A stretch of DNA of 38,368 nt from SZUA-287 sp036397975 (GTDB lineage: Bacteria; Bacteroidota; Ignavibacteria; UBA10030; UBA6906): assembly GCA_036397975.1 (NCBI GenBank), contig DASWHW010000120.1:1-38368 (forward strand). The letters are read 5' to 3'. Numbering within the stretch: the first letter of the stretch is position 1; each line of letters starts with the position of its first letter. A program made the position numbers and the translations under genes. Below, piece by piece: positions 31,601-38,368 of the stretch. Under the pieces are notes generated by a model. That model made no database searches and was not told the DNA's origin. It worked only from the letters and a program-made list of their open reading frames with translations.

Positions 31601-32935
31601 TTAGAAACCGGGCATTCCGCGAGCCATTCTTTGCATCCCGCCCATGCCAACCCCTTTGCTCATCGTCTTCATCATTTTCTGCATTTGATCAAATTGTTTC
31701 AGCATCCTATTTACTTCCTGCACCGATGTGCCGCTCCCCGTTGCTATCCGCTTCCGCCGCGAACCATTCAAGACCTGCGGTTTTTGACGTTCTTCCCGCG
31801 TCATTGATTGGATAATCGCTTCGATCTTGATCATCGCGTTATCATCAATCGCTGCGCCCTGCGGGAGCTTATTCATTCCCGGTATCATTCCCACCAGCTG
31901 ACTGAGCGGACCCATTTTCTTCATCTCTTGAAGCTGTTCGTAAAAGTCTTCGATAGTGAACTGTGACTTACGAATTTTTGACTCAAGCTTTGCCGCCTTC
32001 TCCTGATCAAACTGCTGGTTTGCCTTTTCGACCAGCGAGACAATGTCTCCCATCCCGAGGATACGGGAAGCAAGACGATCTGGATGGAATTTCTCGAGCG
32101 CGTCGAGCTTCTCTCCAGTGCTCAAAAATTTTATCGGCTTCCCGACAGTTGCCCTGAGGGATATTGCCGCACCTCCCCGGGCATCGCCATCCATTTTTGT
32201 GAGGACGGCGCCATCGAAATTCAGTCGATCATGAAACGCCTTGGCCGTATTGACGGCATCCTGTCCCGTCATCGCATCGACAACGAAGAGGATTTCGCTT
32301 GGCTTCGTACGATCCTTGATCGCCTCCACCTCTTGCATCATCTCTTCATCGACGTGCAGTCGACCGGCCGTGTCGATGATGACCACATCGCGGGCATTCT
32401 TCTTCGCGTGTTCAACAGAATGCATCGCGATACCGACCGCATCGGGCTCCCGTTCGCTGTAGACGGGAATATCGATCTGGGTTCCGAGCGTTGTCAACTG
32501 ATCGATTGCCGCGGGCCGATAGATATCCGCAGCCACGAGAAGCGGATGCCTTCCCTGCCTCTTCAGTTCATTCGCAAGCTTCGCGGAGAATGTCGTTTTC
32601 CCCGATCCCTGTAACCCGGCAATCAGTATAACGGAGGGGGGTGAAGATGAAAACTTGATTTCGCTGTTCGAAGTACCCAGGAGTGCAACAAGCTCATCGC
32701 GAATTATCTTCACGATGAGTTGCCCCGGCGTTATGCTCTGTAAAACCTCTTTGCCGATTGATCGCTGCTGAACATCATCGATGAACCGCTTTGCAACCTT
32801 GTAGTTCACATCCGCGTCGAGCAGTACTTTGCGCACCTCGCGGAGCGTCTCGCTGATGTTCCCCTGAGAGAGCTTGCCTTCACCGCGGAGGCGTTTGAGA
32901 ACGCCATCTAATTTTCTGCTAAGCTCTTCAAACAT
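31601..32935 (-). CDS. ffh: Signal recognition particle protein Ffh (SRP54)
   Basis: The 444-residue GTPase has an N-terminal helical bundle, the G domain with Walker A G-L-Q-G-S-G-K-T-T at about 107-115 and D-T-A-G-R-L-H-V-D, then T-K-M-D-G-D-A-R-G-G. The C-terminal methionine-rich M domain contains G-M-I-P-G-M-N-K and a final Met/Gly-rich stretch. Ffh binds 4.5S RNA and signal sequences and delivers ribosomes to FtsY for membrane insertion. A predicted promoter lies upstream (32983-33011). It precedes rpsP, a common arrangement. Confidence 0.97.
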   Translation of the reverse strand: MFEELSRKLDGVLKRLRGEGKLSQGNISETLREVRKVLLDADVNYKVAKRFIDDVQQRSIGKEVLQSITPGQLIVKIIRDELVALLGTSNSEIKFSSSPPSVILIAGLQGSGKTTFSAKLANELKRQGRHPLLVAADIYRPAAIDQLTTLGTQIDIPVYSEREPDAVGIAMHSVEHAKKNARDVVIIDTAGRLHVDEEMMQEVEAIKDRTKPSEILFVVDAMTGQDAVNTAKAFHDRLNFDGAVLTKMDGDARGGAAISLRATVGKPIKFLSTGEKLDALEKFHPDRLASRILGMGDIVSLVEKANQQFDQEKAAKLESKIRKSQFTIEDFYEQLQEMKKMGPLSQLVGMIPGMNKLPQGAAIDDNAMIKIEAIIQSMTREERQKPQVLNGSRRKRIATGSGTSVQEVNRMLKQFDQMQKMMKTMSKGVGMGGMQRMARGMPGF

Positions 32936-33499
32936 GGTAAAAACAGCCTGTTTTCGCTACATCGTTCTAAACGAGGGTGATAAAAGTACACAAAAAGGGG
33001 TGGTTATGCAAGGGAAGGTGAGGCACAGTTGAGCTGGTATTTCAGAGCAGAATACAACAAACATAAAGGCAATGGGAGGAAGTTGTTTGAACTTCTACAT
33101 TTTGAACTCCTCTGTCCTTCGCGCAACGTTCGGGCAAATTTTCAGTACAGGGTTTGAAATCTTCTCCTGTCTGACCGCTTTACGTATATAGAGGGATCCA
33201 AAACTTTTTATTTTCCCTGCCCGCCCGCGTTGAACTTAGCCCTTGCCAAGTGCTATGGCTTTTATTTGTCGTCAAACTTTGCAATGTCCCCCGAACCAAT
33301 ACCAATATAGTTTTTGTCACCACAGGCAACGTTGTAAGTCTCATAACAGTGGAGGAAATAAAAACTTCAAGTCCTATATTGTCGGTGAATTCTTTTTGGA
33401 GACTCTTAATCAATAAGCAAATTGCTTGGGTTTCACTAGACCACGGTCACGTATTTGGACTACCCAAAAACGTTGACCTAATCGCAGAACTCACGGACA
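32936..33499. other. Gene-poor gap with one decayed gene fragment
   Basis: This is the only stretch above 500 bases without an intact gene. It looks AT-richer than its surroundings. It holds the ffh promoter region near 32983-33011 and, on the plus strand from about 33250, the remnant described separately. A 77-residue open frame on the minus strand at 33180-33413 has no recognisable features. No terminal inverted repeats, tRNA or repeat array were seen. Confidence 0.6.
32983..33011 (-). promoter_or_regulatory. Predicted sigma70-type promoter of ffh
   Basis: On the minus strand TTGCAT (33011-33006) and TACTTT (32988-32983) are separated by 17 bases. Transcription would start about 40 bases before the ffh ATG. 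The same TTGCAT hexamer with a 17-base spacer occurs before the PAP2 genes. Confidence 0.4.
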
Positions 33500-33555
33500 T
33501 TAAAACGCAAGGGAGACCTGAATGCCGCCGCCGGAGCTGTGAATCGATGGGGTGA
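33250..33555 (+). pseudogene. Truncated small gene of unknown family
   Basis: On the plus strand a frame open from GTG 33250 encodes about 90 residues with a protein-like segment: F-W-R-L-L-I-N-K-Q-I-A-W-V-S-L-D-H-G, then H-V-F-G-L-P-K-N-V-D-L-I-A-E-L-T. The W-R-L-x-x-N/x-I-x-x-x-S-x-D-H-G-x-x-F-G-L-P pattern resembles small hypothetical proteins that I cannot name with certainty; those continue for another 40-60 residues. Here the similarity stops as the frame runs into the end of the oppositely oriented PAP2 gene at about 33500-33555. No ribosome-binding site was seen. It is probably a decayed or truncated gene, possibly acquired; low certainty. Confidence 0.35.
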
Positions 33556-34438
33556 TGACGAGCGATGACGAATTTGACGCGGCGGAACCATCATCTCTTT
33601 CTGGATGAGAGGCAATCATCCCAAAGGTATAGCCTATCGCAATGCCGAGAGGCAGATCACTGTACCAGTGATATCTCATGTTCACGAGGCTGATGCCGAC
33701 CAACCCTACGAGAGCATACCCAACCGGTCGGATCCATGAAACTTCAGGATAGTTCTCAGAGACCACTGTCACGGCAGCCATTGTCGTGGCGATGTGTCCG
33801 GAGGGAAAAGCATAATAACTGCTTTGACGTTGGTGGTACGTCTTGAGGTTTGGAAAGGGAGTCCATTTGCCGGTCGAAGTCGTCGCCACTTCCGGGCTCT
33901 CCCTTCCTGAAATTCTCTTCAACACTTGAACGAGAATACCCGTGGCAAGCACTGCCTCCACTGACTGCTGTGCAGTTCGGAGAGAGCGTTCATCTGAGAA
34001 TATCAGTCCGTGCGCAGCAAACCCTCCTGCAAGGATGAATTGCGATCGGCCGTCTCCGATCGAGATAAAAAAGTCCGTGGTGCGATGTACGCGAGTAGAA
34101 GAATTGTACAGGCCGTCGGAAACTCTGTACGTTCCCTGGTCCACTGCGAGCAGGTCAAGCGTAATTGCCGTCAGCCCCAACAGCGGGACCAGGTTTTCGC
34201 CACCTGTCACGGACTCAAATGCTCTCCTCCAATCCGAGGGAAGGTTTGTCACCATGCTAAGCCAGTTTTGTCCCGCAGGAACAGCCACCGGTACACTTGC
34301 AGAATCGGCGATGGTCGACTCGTCCTTGGAGAGGGAAAGCGAATCCGCCGGTAGAGAAAGAGCCAATGTCTTTGAGCCGAAAGCTAGAGCGGTGCAGACC
34401 CAAAAGACATACGATATGACGGATCGTCTGTATCTCAT
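33500..34438 (-). CDS. PAP2-family protein, paralogue B (downstream copy)
   Basis: The 312-residue protein has a signal peptide or N-terminal helix (about 8-28). A PAP2 core follows with motif 1 as K174-x-x-x-x-x-x-S181-P, motif 2 P-S-G-H (212-215) and motif 3 with H257 and D261 in H-W-Y-S-D-L-P-L-G. The usual arginines of motif 1 (here S181) and of motif 3, six residues before the histidine (here L251), are absent. PAP2 enzymes remove phosphate from lipid or sugar phosphates in the membrane or periplasm. A C-terminal extension of about 40 residues ends G-G-I-Q-V-S-L-A-F, a strand with an aromatic last residue. It starts four bases after its paralogue ends. Confidence 0.85.
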   Translation of the reverse strand: MRYRRSVISYVFWVCTALAFGSKTLALSLPADSLSLSKDESTIADSASVPVAVPAGQNWLSMVTNLPSDWRRAFESVTGGENLVPLLGLTAITLDLLAVDQGTYRVSDGLYNSSTRVHRTTDFFISIGDGRSQFILAGGFAAHGLIFSDERSLRTAQQSVEAVLATGILVQVLKRISGRESPEVATTSTGKWTPFPNLKTYHQRQSSYYAFPSGHIATTMAAVTVVSENYPEVSWIRPVGYALVGLVGISLVNMRYHWYSDLPLGIAIGYTFGMIASHPERDDGSAASNSSSLVITPSIHSSGGGIQVSLAF

Positions 34439-34442
34439 CAGG

Positions 34443-35375
34443 TCAGAAGGTCAGCGTCAATTGAACTCCATTTCCAAAGTAGCCAATTTTGGGAGTAACG
34501 GAGATTCCAACGGGATTCTCTTCCGCTGGTTGTTTTATTTGGAATTTCTCCGGATGCGCCGCGAGCATTCCGAAGGAATATCCAAGTGCGATGCCAAGAG
34601 GATAGTCGCTGTACCAATGAATCCCTGTCCCTGCCATACTCAAGGCAAGAATGCCAACAAGTGAATACGAAACGGGCCGGATCCAGGTGATCTCAGGATA
34701 GTTTTCCGCAATGACAGTAAACGTTGCGAGCGCCGTTGCAACGTGCCCTGATGGATAGGCATCGAACGCAGGAACGCGGCGGTGGTATTCAATTTGGTTC
34801 GGAAAGAAATTCCACGCGCCCCCGGGTTTTGTGGCAACAATCGGGCTTTCCCGTCCTGTCAGATGTTTTAACACCTGCACCACGACACCGCATGCGAGCA
34901 CAGTCTCAGTAATCTGGCTTGCGGTGCGCAACGCGCGTTGATCGCTTTCAAGAAACCCGTATGCCGCGAAGCCCGCCGCGAGGCCGAAATGCGTCTTCCC
35001 ATCGCCTATGTATTCACCAATGTCGGCCGCCCTCCGAACGGCGTTGTGCTCTTCATACAACTCACGCGAAATTCTATAGGTCGGATCATCCGTGGCAATG
35101 AGAACCGCAGTCGCCGCAGTCATGGCAATCATTGCCGGAATGTTTTCTTTGGTAAACGTGATGGAGGAGTATCGAACCCAGTCTGTTGGAATGTTCTTAA
35201 ACATATCATACCACTGAATTGCGGGGGGGGTCCCGAACTGGAAGTTGAGAGAATCCGACTTCTCGCTATCGTTGGGAGTGTTCGCAGGATCACCGAGAGG
35301 AAGCTCGCCTGCATGCAGAATTCCTGCAAGGTAAACGAGACTCAGTGCTACAGTTATGAAATATCTTGTTTTCAT
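34443..35375 (-). CDS. PAP2-family protein, paralogue A (upstream copy)
   Basis: The 310-residue protein has a signal peptide (M-K-T-R-Y-F to about A22-G23) and a PAP2 core like its neighbour. Motif 1 is K170-x-x-x-x-x-x-S177-P, motif 2 P-S-G-H (208-211), and motif 3 has H253 and D257 in H-W-Y-S-D-Y-P-L-G, with M247 where an arginine is usual. The two proteins match along their whole length, including the C-terminal extension ending G-N-G-V-Q-L-T-L-T-F, so they arose by an old tandem duplication. The coding strand contains a run of eight Cs (35230-35223) at residues about 49-51. A predicted promoter lies just upstream. Confidence 0.85.
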   Translation of the reverse strand: MKTRYFITVALSLVYLAGILHAGELPLGDPANTPNDSEKSDSLNFQFGTPPAIQWYDMFKNIPTDWVRYSSITFTKENIPAMIAMTAATAVLIATDDPTYRISRELYEEHNAVRRAADIGEYIGDGKTHFGLAAGFAAYGFLESDQRALRTASQITETVLACGVVVQVLKHLTGRESPIVATKPGGAWNFFPNQIEYHRRVPAFDAYPSGHVATALATFTVIAENYPEITWIRPVSYSLVGILALSMAGTGIHWYSDYPLGIALGYSFGMLAAHPEKFQIKQPAEENPVGISVTPKIGYFGNGVQLTLTF

Positions 35376-35393
35376 TGGATGTCAGCGGCGGTA

Positions 35394-35422
35394 AAAATAC
35401 GCCAGCGACGGTTCAAATGCAA
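35394..35422 (-). promoter_or_regulatory. Predicted sigma70-type promoter of the PAP2 pair
   Basis: On the minus strand TTGCAT (35422-35417) and TATTTT (35399-35394) are separated by 17 bases. The start of transcription would be near 35387, only about 12 bases before the ATG at 35375, where no ribosome-binding site is visible, so the transcript would have a very short leader. Confidence 0.5.
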
Positions 35423-35440
35423 TGTGTCAGCGGGGATTGA

Positions 35441-35478
35441 CCTGATGCATCAGGGGGAGCACATGAGAGTTATCTCAT
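35441..35478. promoter_or_regulatory. Two palindromes upstream of the PAP2 promoter
   Basis: CCTGATGCATCAGG (35441-35454) is a perfect 14-base palindrome, and ATGAGA-GTTA-TCTCAT (35463-35478) is a 6-base inverted repeat with a 4-base spacer. Their centres are about 60 and 83 bases before the predicted PAP2 transcription start, positions typical for activator binding. Alternatively, they could form weak hairpins at the end of the atpG transcript. Confidence 0.4.
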
Positions 35479-35552
35479 TAGATGGGTTAATTGTGCGGAT
35501 TCTGCAATCCCTTAATGGAATCACGCGTGGAGGGTGACCAAACCTGAGAAAC

Positions 35553-36452
35553 TTAACCGGCCTTCTTGAGCGCTTCAGCGCCGCCAACAACTTCAAGAAG
35601 CTCCTTTGTAATCGCAGCCTGGCGTGCTTTGTTATACGCTAGCTGAAGCGATGAAATCATCTCGTTTGCATTTTCCGTTGCATTCTCCATCGCAGCCATG
35701 CGAGCGCCCTGCTCTGCAGCATAGGACTCAAGAAGTATCTTCCAGATCCGAAAATTTAAGTGTCGAGGAACGAGTGCGTTAACGATTTCGATCTGCGTAG
35801 GCTCGAAGATGTAATCGACACCGGAAGCGGGAGAAGTCTGGGGGATCTCGTCGCCATTGACTTCGCGTGGAATAGGCAGAAACTGTTCTACAACAATCCG
35901 GGGCTGGGCAACAGATTTGAATTCGTTCGACACGATTTCCACCATGTCATACTCGCCTTGCAAATATCCCTTGATTACTTCGCGGGCAATTGATTGAGCC
36001 TGTCCAAAAACAAGATCGTTGTACACGCCAATGTATTTGCCCCCGATATTGAATCCGCGTTTGGCAAAAACATCAGAACCCTTCTTCCCAACACAGAACA
36101 CCTTCACCTTTCCATCCTTCAGGAGAGCGGCGTATTGAGAATTGATATGGTTCATCGCGGTTTTGATGACGTTCGAATTGAACGCCCCGCACAATCCGCG
36201 ATCCGACGTAACAACAATCACCGCAACGCCCCGAAGCTCCCGAGGGGCGATGAGTGGATTGCTGGTAACATCAATGCTGTTCGAGAGATACGCGAGAAGT
36301 TCTTTGATTCTTTTTGCGTACGGGCGCGCCGCCATCATATTACTCTGGGCGCGCCGGAGTTTTGCCGCTGCGACCATCTTCATTGCATTGGTAATCTTCT
36401 GCGTCTTCTTCACACCACCAATGCGCCCTCGTATTTCTCTTAACGTCGCCAT
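35553..36452 (-). CDS. atpG: ATP synthase gamma subunit
   Basis: The 299-residue protein starts M-A-T-L-R-E-I-R-G-R-I-G-G-V-K-K-T-Q-K-I-T and ends with the conserved helix N-A-T-E-N-A-N-E-M-I, then L-A-Y-N-K-A-R-Q-A-A-I-T-K-E-L-L-E-V-V-G-G. Gamma is the rotor stalk that couples proton flow to catalysis. It starts six bases after atpA ends. No atpD follows; the next genes are the PAP2 pair. No strong terminator was seen in the 177-base gap after it. Confidence 0.97.
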   Translation of the reverse strand: MATLREIRGRIGGVKKTQKITNAMKMVAAAKLRRAQSNMMAARPYAKRIKELLAYLSNSIDVTSNPLIAPRELRGVAVIVVTSDRGLCGAFNSNVIKTAMNHINSQYAALLKDGKVKVFCVGKKGSDVFAKRGFNIGGKYIGVYNDLVFGQAQSIAREVIKGYLQGEYDMVEIVSNEFKSVAQPRIVVEQFLPIPREVNGDEIPQTSPASGVDYIFEPTQIEIVNALVPRHLNFRIWKILLESYAAEQGARMAAMENATENANEMISSLQLAYNKARQAAITKELLEVVGGAEALKKAG

Positions 36453-36458
36453 CGGGTA

Positions 36459-38015
36459 TTACGCCTTTACTGAAACCTTGAAGGAGTCGGTAAACTCTTT
36501 GAGCACCGAATTGAGTTTTGCGGTGATTTCCGTTGTGAGATCTTTCACTTCCACGATCTTCGCAAAGATGTCCGGATGTTTCAATTCAATGAGCTCGTGC
36601 AACTCTCTTTCATACCGTTGAACATGCTCGACAGGAATCTCGTCAAGGTACCCATTGGTTCCGGCGAAAACGCTGACCACTTGTTTCTCCACCGCCATCG
36701 GCTCGTACTGCCCTTGCTTCAGCAGTTCAACCAATCGGGCACCGCGACGAAGCTGTTGCAACGTCGCCTTGTCCAGGTCCGAGCCGAACTTCGCGAACGC
36801 TTCCAGAGCACGATATTGGGCGAGCTCAAGACGCAATCGTCCGGCAACCTTCTTCATGGCTTTGATCTGTGCATTCCCACCAACCCGCGAAACCGAGATG
36901 CCGACATTAATGGCAGGACGAACACCGGAGTTAAAGAGATCGGGCTCGAGATAAATCTGTCCGTCAGTAATCGAAATAACATTCGTGGGAATGTAGGCCG
37001 CCACGTCACCTGCCTGCGTCTCAATAATGGGCAGTGCGGTAAGACTTCCGCCGCCGAGTTCATCACTCAGTTTTGAGGCGCGCTCCAGTAAGCGCGAGTG
37101 GAGATAAAACACATCGCCCGGATACGCCTCACGTCCCGGTGGCCGTCGCAAGAGTAGAGACACCTGCCGATAGGCCTGGGCCTGTTTCGAAAGATCATCG
37201 TACACAACGAGGGCGTGGCGACCATTGTCCCGGAAAAACTCACCCATCGTCGCACCTGAGTAGGGAGCAATGAACTGCATCGGGGCCGGATCGCTCGCCG
37301 TTGCGGCAACAACCGTCGTGTACTCCATCGCACCTGTTTGCTGCAGCTTATCCACTACCTGCGCCACGGTGGAACTCTTCTGTCCGACCGCAACATAGAT
37401 ACAATACACAGGTTTTATTCCAGCTTTTTTCGCCGCTTCTGTGTGAGTGTACCGTTGATTAATGATGGTGTCGAGAGCAACGGCAGTTTTTCCAGTCTGC
37501 CGGTCGCCGATGATGAGCTCACGCTGGCCGCGCCCAATCGGGATCATACCATCAACCGCCTTCAAGCCTGTTTGCAGAGGTTCTTTCACCGGACTTCGCT
37601 GGATAACGCCCAGCGCTTTCCGTTCGACGGGAAAAATCTTATCCGTCTTGACCGGACCGCGACCGTCGATCGGTTGACCGAGCGGATTGACAACGCGACC
37701 GAGCATCCCCTCACCCACAGGGATCGAGGCAACCCGTCCTGTGCGCTTGACGGTGTCTCCTTCCTTGATCTCACGGCTTTCACCAAACAGGATGCAGCCA
37801 ACGTTATCTTCTTCAAGATTAAGCACCATGCCGAAGACACCATGAGGAAACTCAACGAGTTCGCTCATCAATGCTTTGCTGAGGCCATACACGCGGGCAA
37901 CGCCATCCCCAACCTGCAGGACTGTGCCGATATCATAGATATCGACTTCTTTTTCGAATCCTGCGAGCTGTTTTCTGAGTATTGCAGAGACTTCTTCTGG
38001 TTTGACTTCCGCCAT
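36459..38015 (-). CDS. atpA: ATP synthase alpha subunit
   Basis: The 518-residue protein has normal length, with Walker A G-D-R-Q-T-G-K-T at 170-177 and the family signature P-A-I-N-V-G-I-S-V-S-R-V-G-G. The C-terminal D-L-T-T-E-I-T-A-K-L is followed by L-K-E-F. Alpha forms the non-catalytic nucleotide sites of the F1 head. It follows atpH by 31 bases. Confidence 0.98.
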   Translation of the reverse strand: MAEVKPEEVSAILRKQLAGFEKEVDIYDIGTVLQVGDGVARVYGLSKALMSELVEFPHGVFGMVLNLEEDNVGCILFGESREIKEGDTVKRTGRVASIPVGEGMLGRVVNPLGQPIDGRGPVKTDKIFPVERKALGVIQRSPVKEPLQTGLKAVDGMIPIGRGQRELIIGDRQTGKTAVALDTIINQRYTHTEAAKKAGIKPVYCIYVAVGQKSSTVAQVVDKLQQTGAMEYTTVVAATASDPAPMQFIAPYSGATMGEFFRDNGRHALVVYDDLSKQAQAYRQVSLLLRRPPGREAYPGDVFYLHSRLLERASKLSDELGGGSLTALPIIETQAGDVAAYIPTNVISITDGQIYLEPDLFNSGVRPAINVGISVSRVGGNAQIKAMKKVAGRLRLELAQYRALEAFAKFGSDLDKATLQQLRRGARLVELLKQGQYEPMAVEKQVVSVFAGTNGYLDEIPVEHVQRYERELHELIELKHPDIFAKIVEVKDLTTEITAKLNSVLKEFTDSFKVSVKA

Positions 38016-38046
38016 TCTGGTTATTCCTTTTGATTGCTAGTTTCCA

Positions 38047-38368
38047 CTACGCCGACGCGTTGGCATCGCCGTAGATAAATCGTTCATGCAGCATTTCGAG
38101 CTGCCTCTTGATGCTTGCATCCAAAACCGTATCGCCGATCCGAACGACAAGTCCTCCTTTGATATTTCCATCGACCATCTTTCGAAGCCGGATTTGCTTT
38201 CCTGTGTATTTTTCAAGCTGGGCCTGAACCGCTTTTTCTTGCGCGGAGGACAGGTCGGTTGCTGAGGTGACGTCGGCCGTCGCGATGCCAAGTTTTTCAT
38301 CGCGCAACACCCCAAACTGGAGTATCAACTCCGGCAGGATATTCTCCCGTTTTTTCGAGACCATGAGG
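38047..38368 (-). CDS. atpH: ATP synthase delta subunit, C-terminal part
   Basis: The frame ends at TAG 38049-38047 and is still open at the window edge, so only about 107 C-terminal residues are visible. L-M-V-S-K-K-R-E-N-I-L-P-E-L-I-L-Q-F matches the conserved linker helix. G-N-I-K-G-G-L-V-V-R-I-G-D-T-V-L-D-A-S-I-K is the hallmark C-terminal delta motif. The methionine at 38364 is internal, not the start. Delta joins the peripheral stalk to alpha; it leads atpA and atpG. Confidence 0.93.
   Translation of the reverse strand, partial: LMVSKKRENILPELILQFGVLRDEKLGIATADVTSATDLSSAQEKAVQAQLEKYTGKQIRLRKMVDGNIKGGLVVRIGDTVLDASIKRQLEMLHERFIYGDANASA

Noticed and set aside
33180..33413. Minus-strand frame of 77 codons in the gap between ffh and the PAP2 genes
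   Set aside because: It has no ribosome-binding site or protein-like pattern; the plus-strand frame in the same region is more convincing.
37338..38033. Plus-strand open frame of 231 codons inside atpA
   Set aside because: It is antisense to the highly conserved alpha subunit; no independent support.

Overview
The window looks like chromosomal housekeeping DNA from a Gram-negative bacterium of the Fibrobacteres-Chlorobi-Bacteroidetes (FCB) group, most likely a Chlorobi/Ignavibacteria relative rather than a true Bacteroidetes. The reasons are: several outer-membrane beta-barrel and lipoprotein genes; a futalosine-pathway-type (MqnA-like) gene; an ATP synthase cluster (delta-alpha-gamma) in which atpD and atpC do not follow atpG, a split known from Chlorobi; clear Shine-Dalgarno sequences before many genes (Bacteroidetes proper mostly lack them); and frequent TTG/GTG starts. 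This placement is inference from gene content and order. No rRNA, tRNA, CRISPR array, phage or intact insertion sequence was seen.

Bases 1-14443 are transcribed left to right. They hold the end of an SH3-domain protein, a broken VOC/glyoxalase-like gene, an FAD oxidoreductase, a DoxX-like membrane protein, a small conserved protein and the helicase DinG. After these come an HU-type DNA-binding protein with its own promoter and terminator, a membrane hybrid histidine kinase whose receiver domain has lost its phospho-acceptor aspartate, a RodZ-like protein, the NAD-dependent DNA ligase LigA, a single-domain GT9-like protein, a STAS-domain protein, and two translationally coupled sodium:solute symporters.

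Bases 14452-38368 are transcribed right to left and meet the first block tail to tail with only 8 bases between. Read in the direction of transcription, they begin with ATP synthase atpH (partial), atpA and atpG, followed by two tandem paralogous PAP2 proteins. Next come ffh and the classical rpsP-khpA-rimM-trmD-rplS cluster with a lipoprotein gene attached at its end, closed by a good terminator. Then follow an MqnA-like gene, recN, cysS, an amidohydrolase, a small beta-barrel protein and a low-complexity lipoprotein, closed by a second good terminator. The strand ends with a FadL-like outer-membrane protein, a penicillin-acylase-family hydrolase, a CobB-type sirtuin and pyruvate kinase.

Most genes are familiar, and I found no clear new multi-gene system. 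The points most worth a second look are: the two PAP2 paralogues, which both lack two motif arginines and share a C-terminal extension; the degenerate receiver domain; the low-complexity lipoprotein; the MqnA-like protein with an atypical N-terminus; a small decayed gene fragment in the only gene-poor gap (32936-33499); and two palindromes upstream of the PAP2 pair, one of them at an activator-like distance from a predicted promoter.
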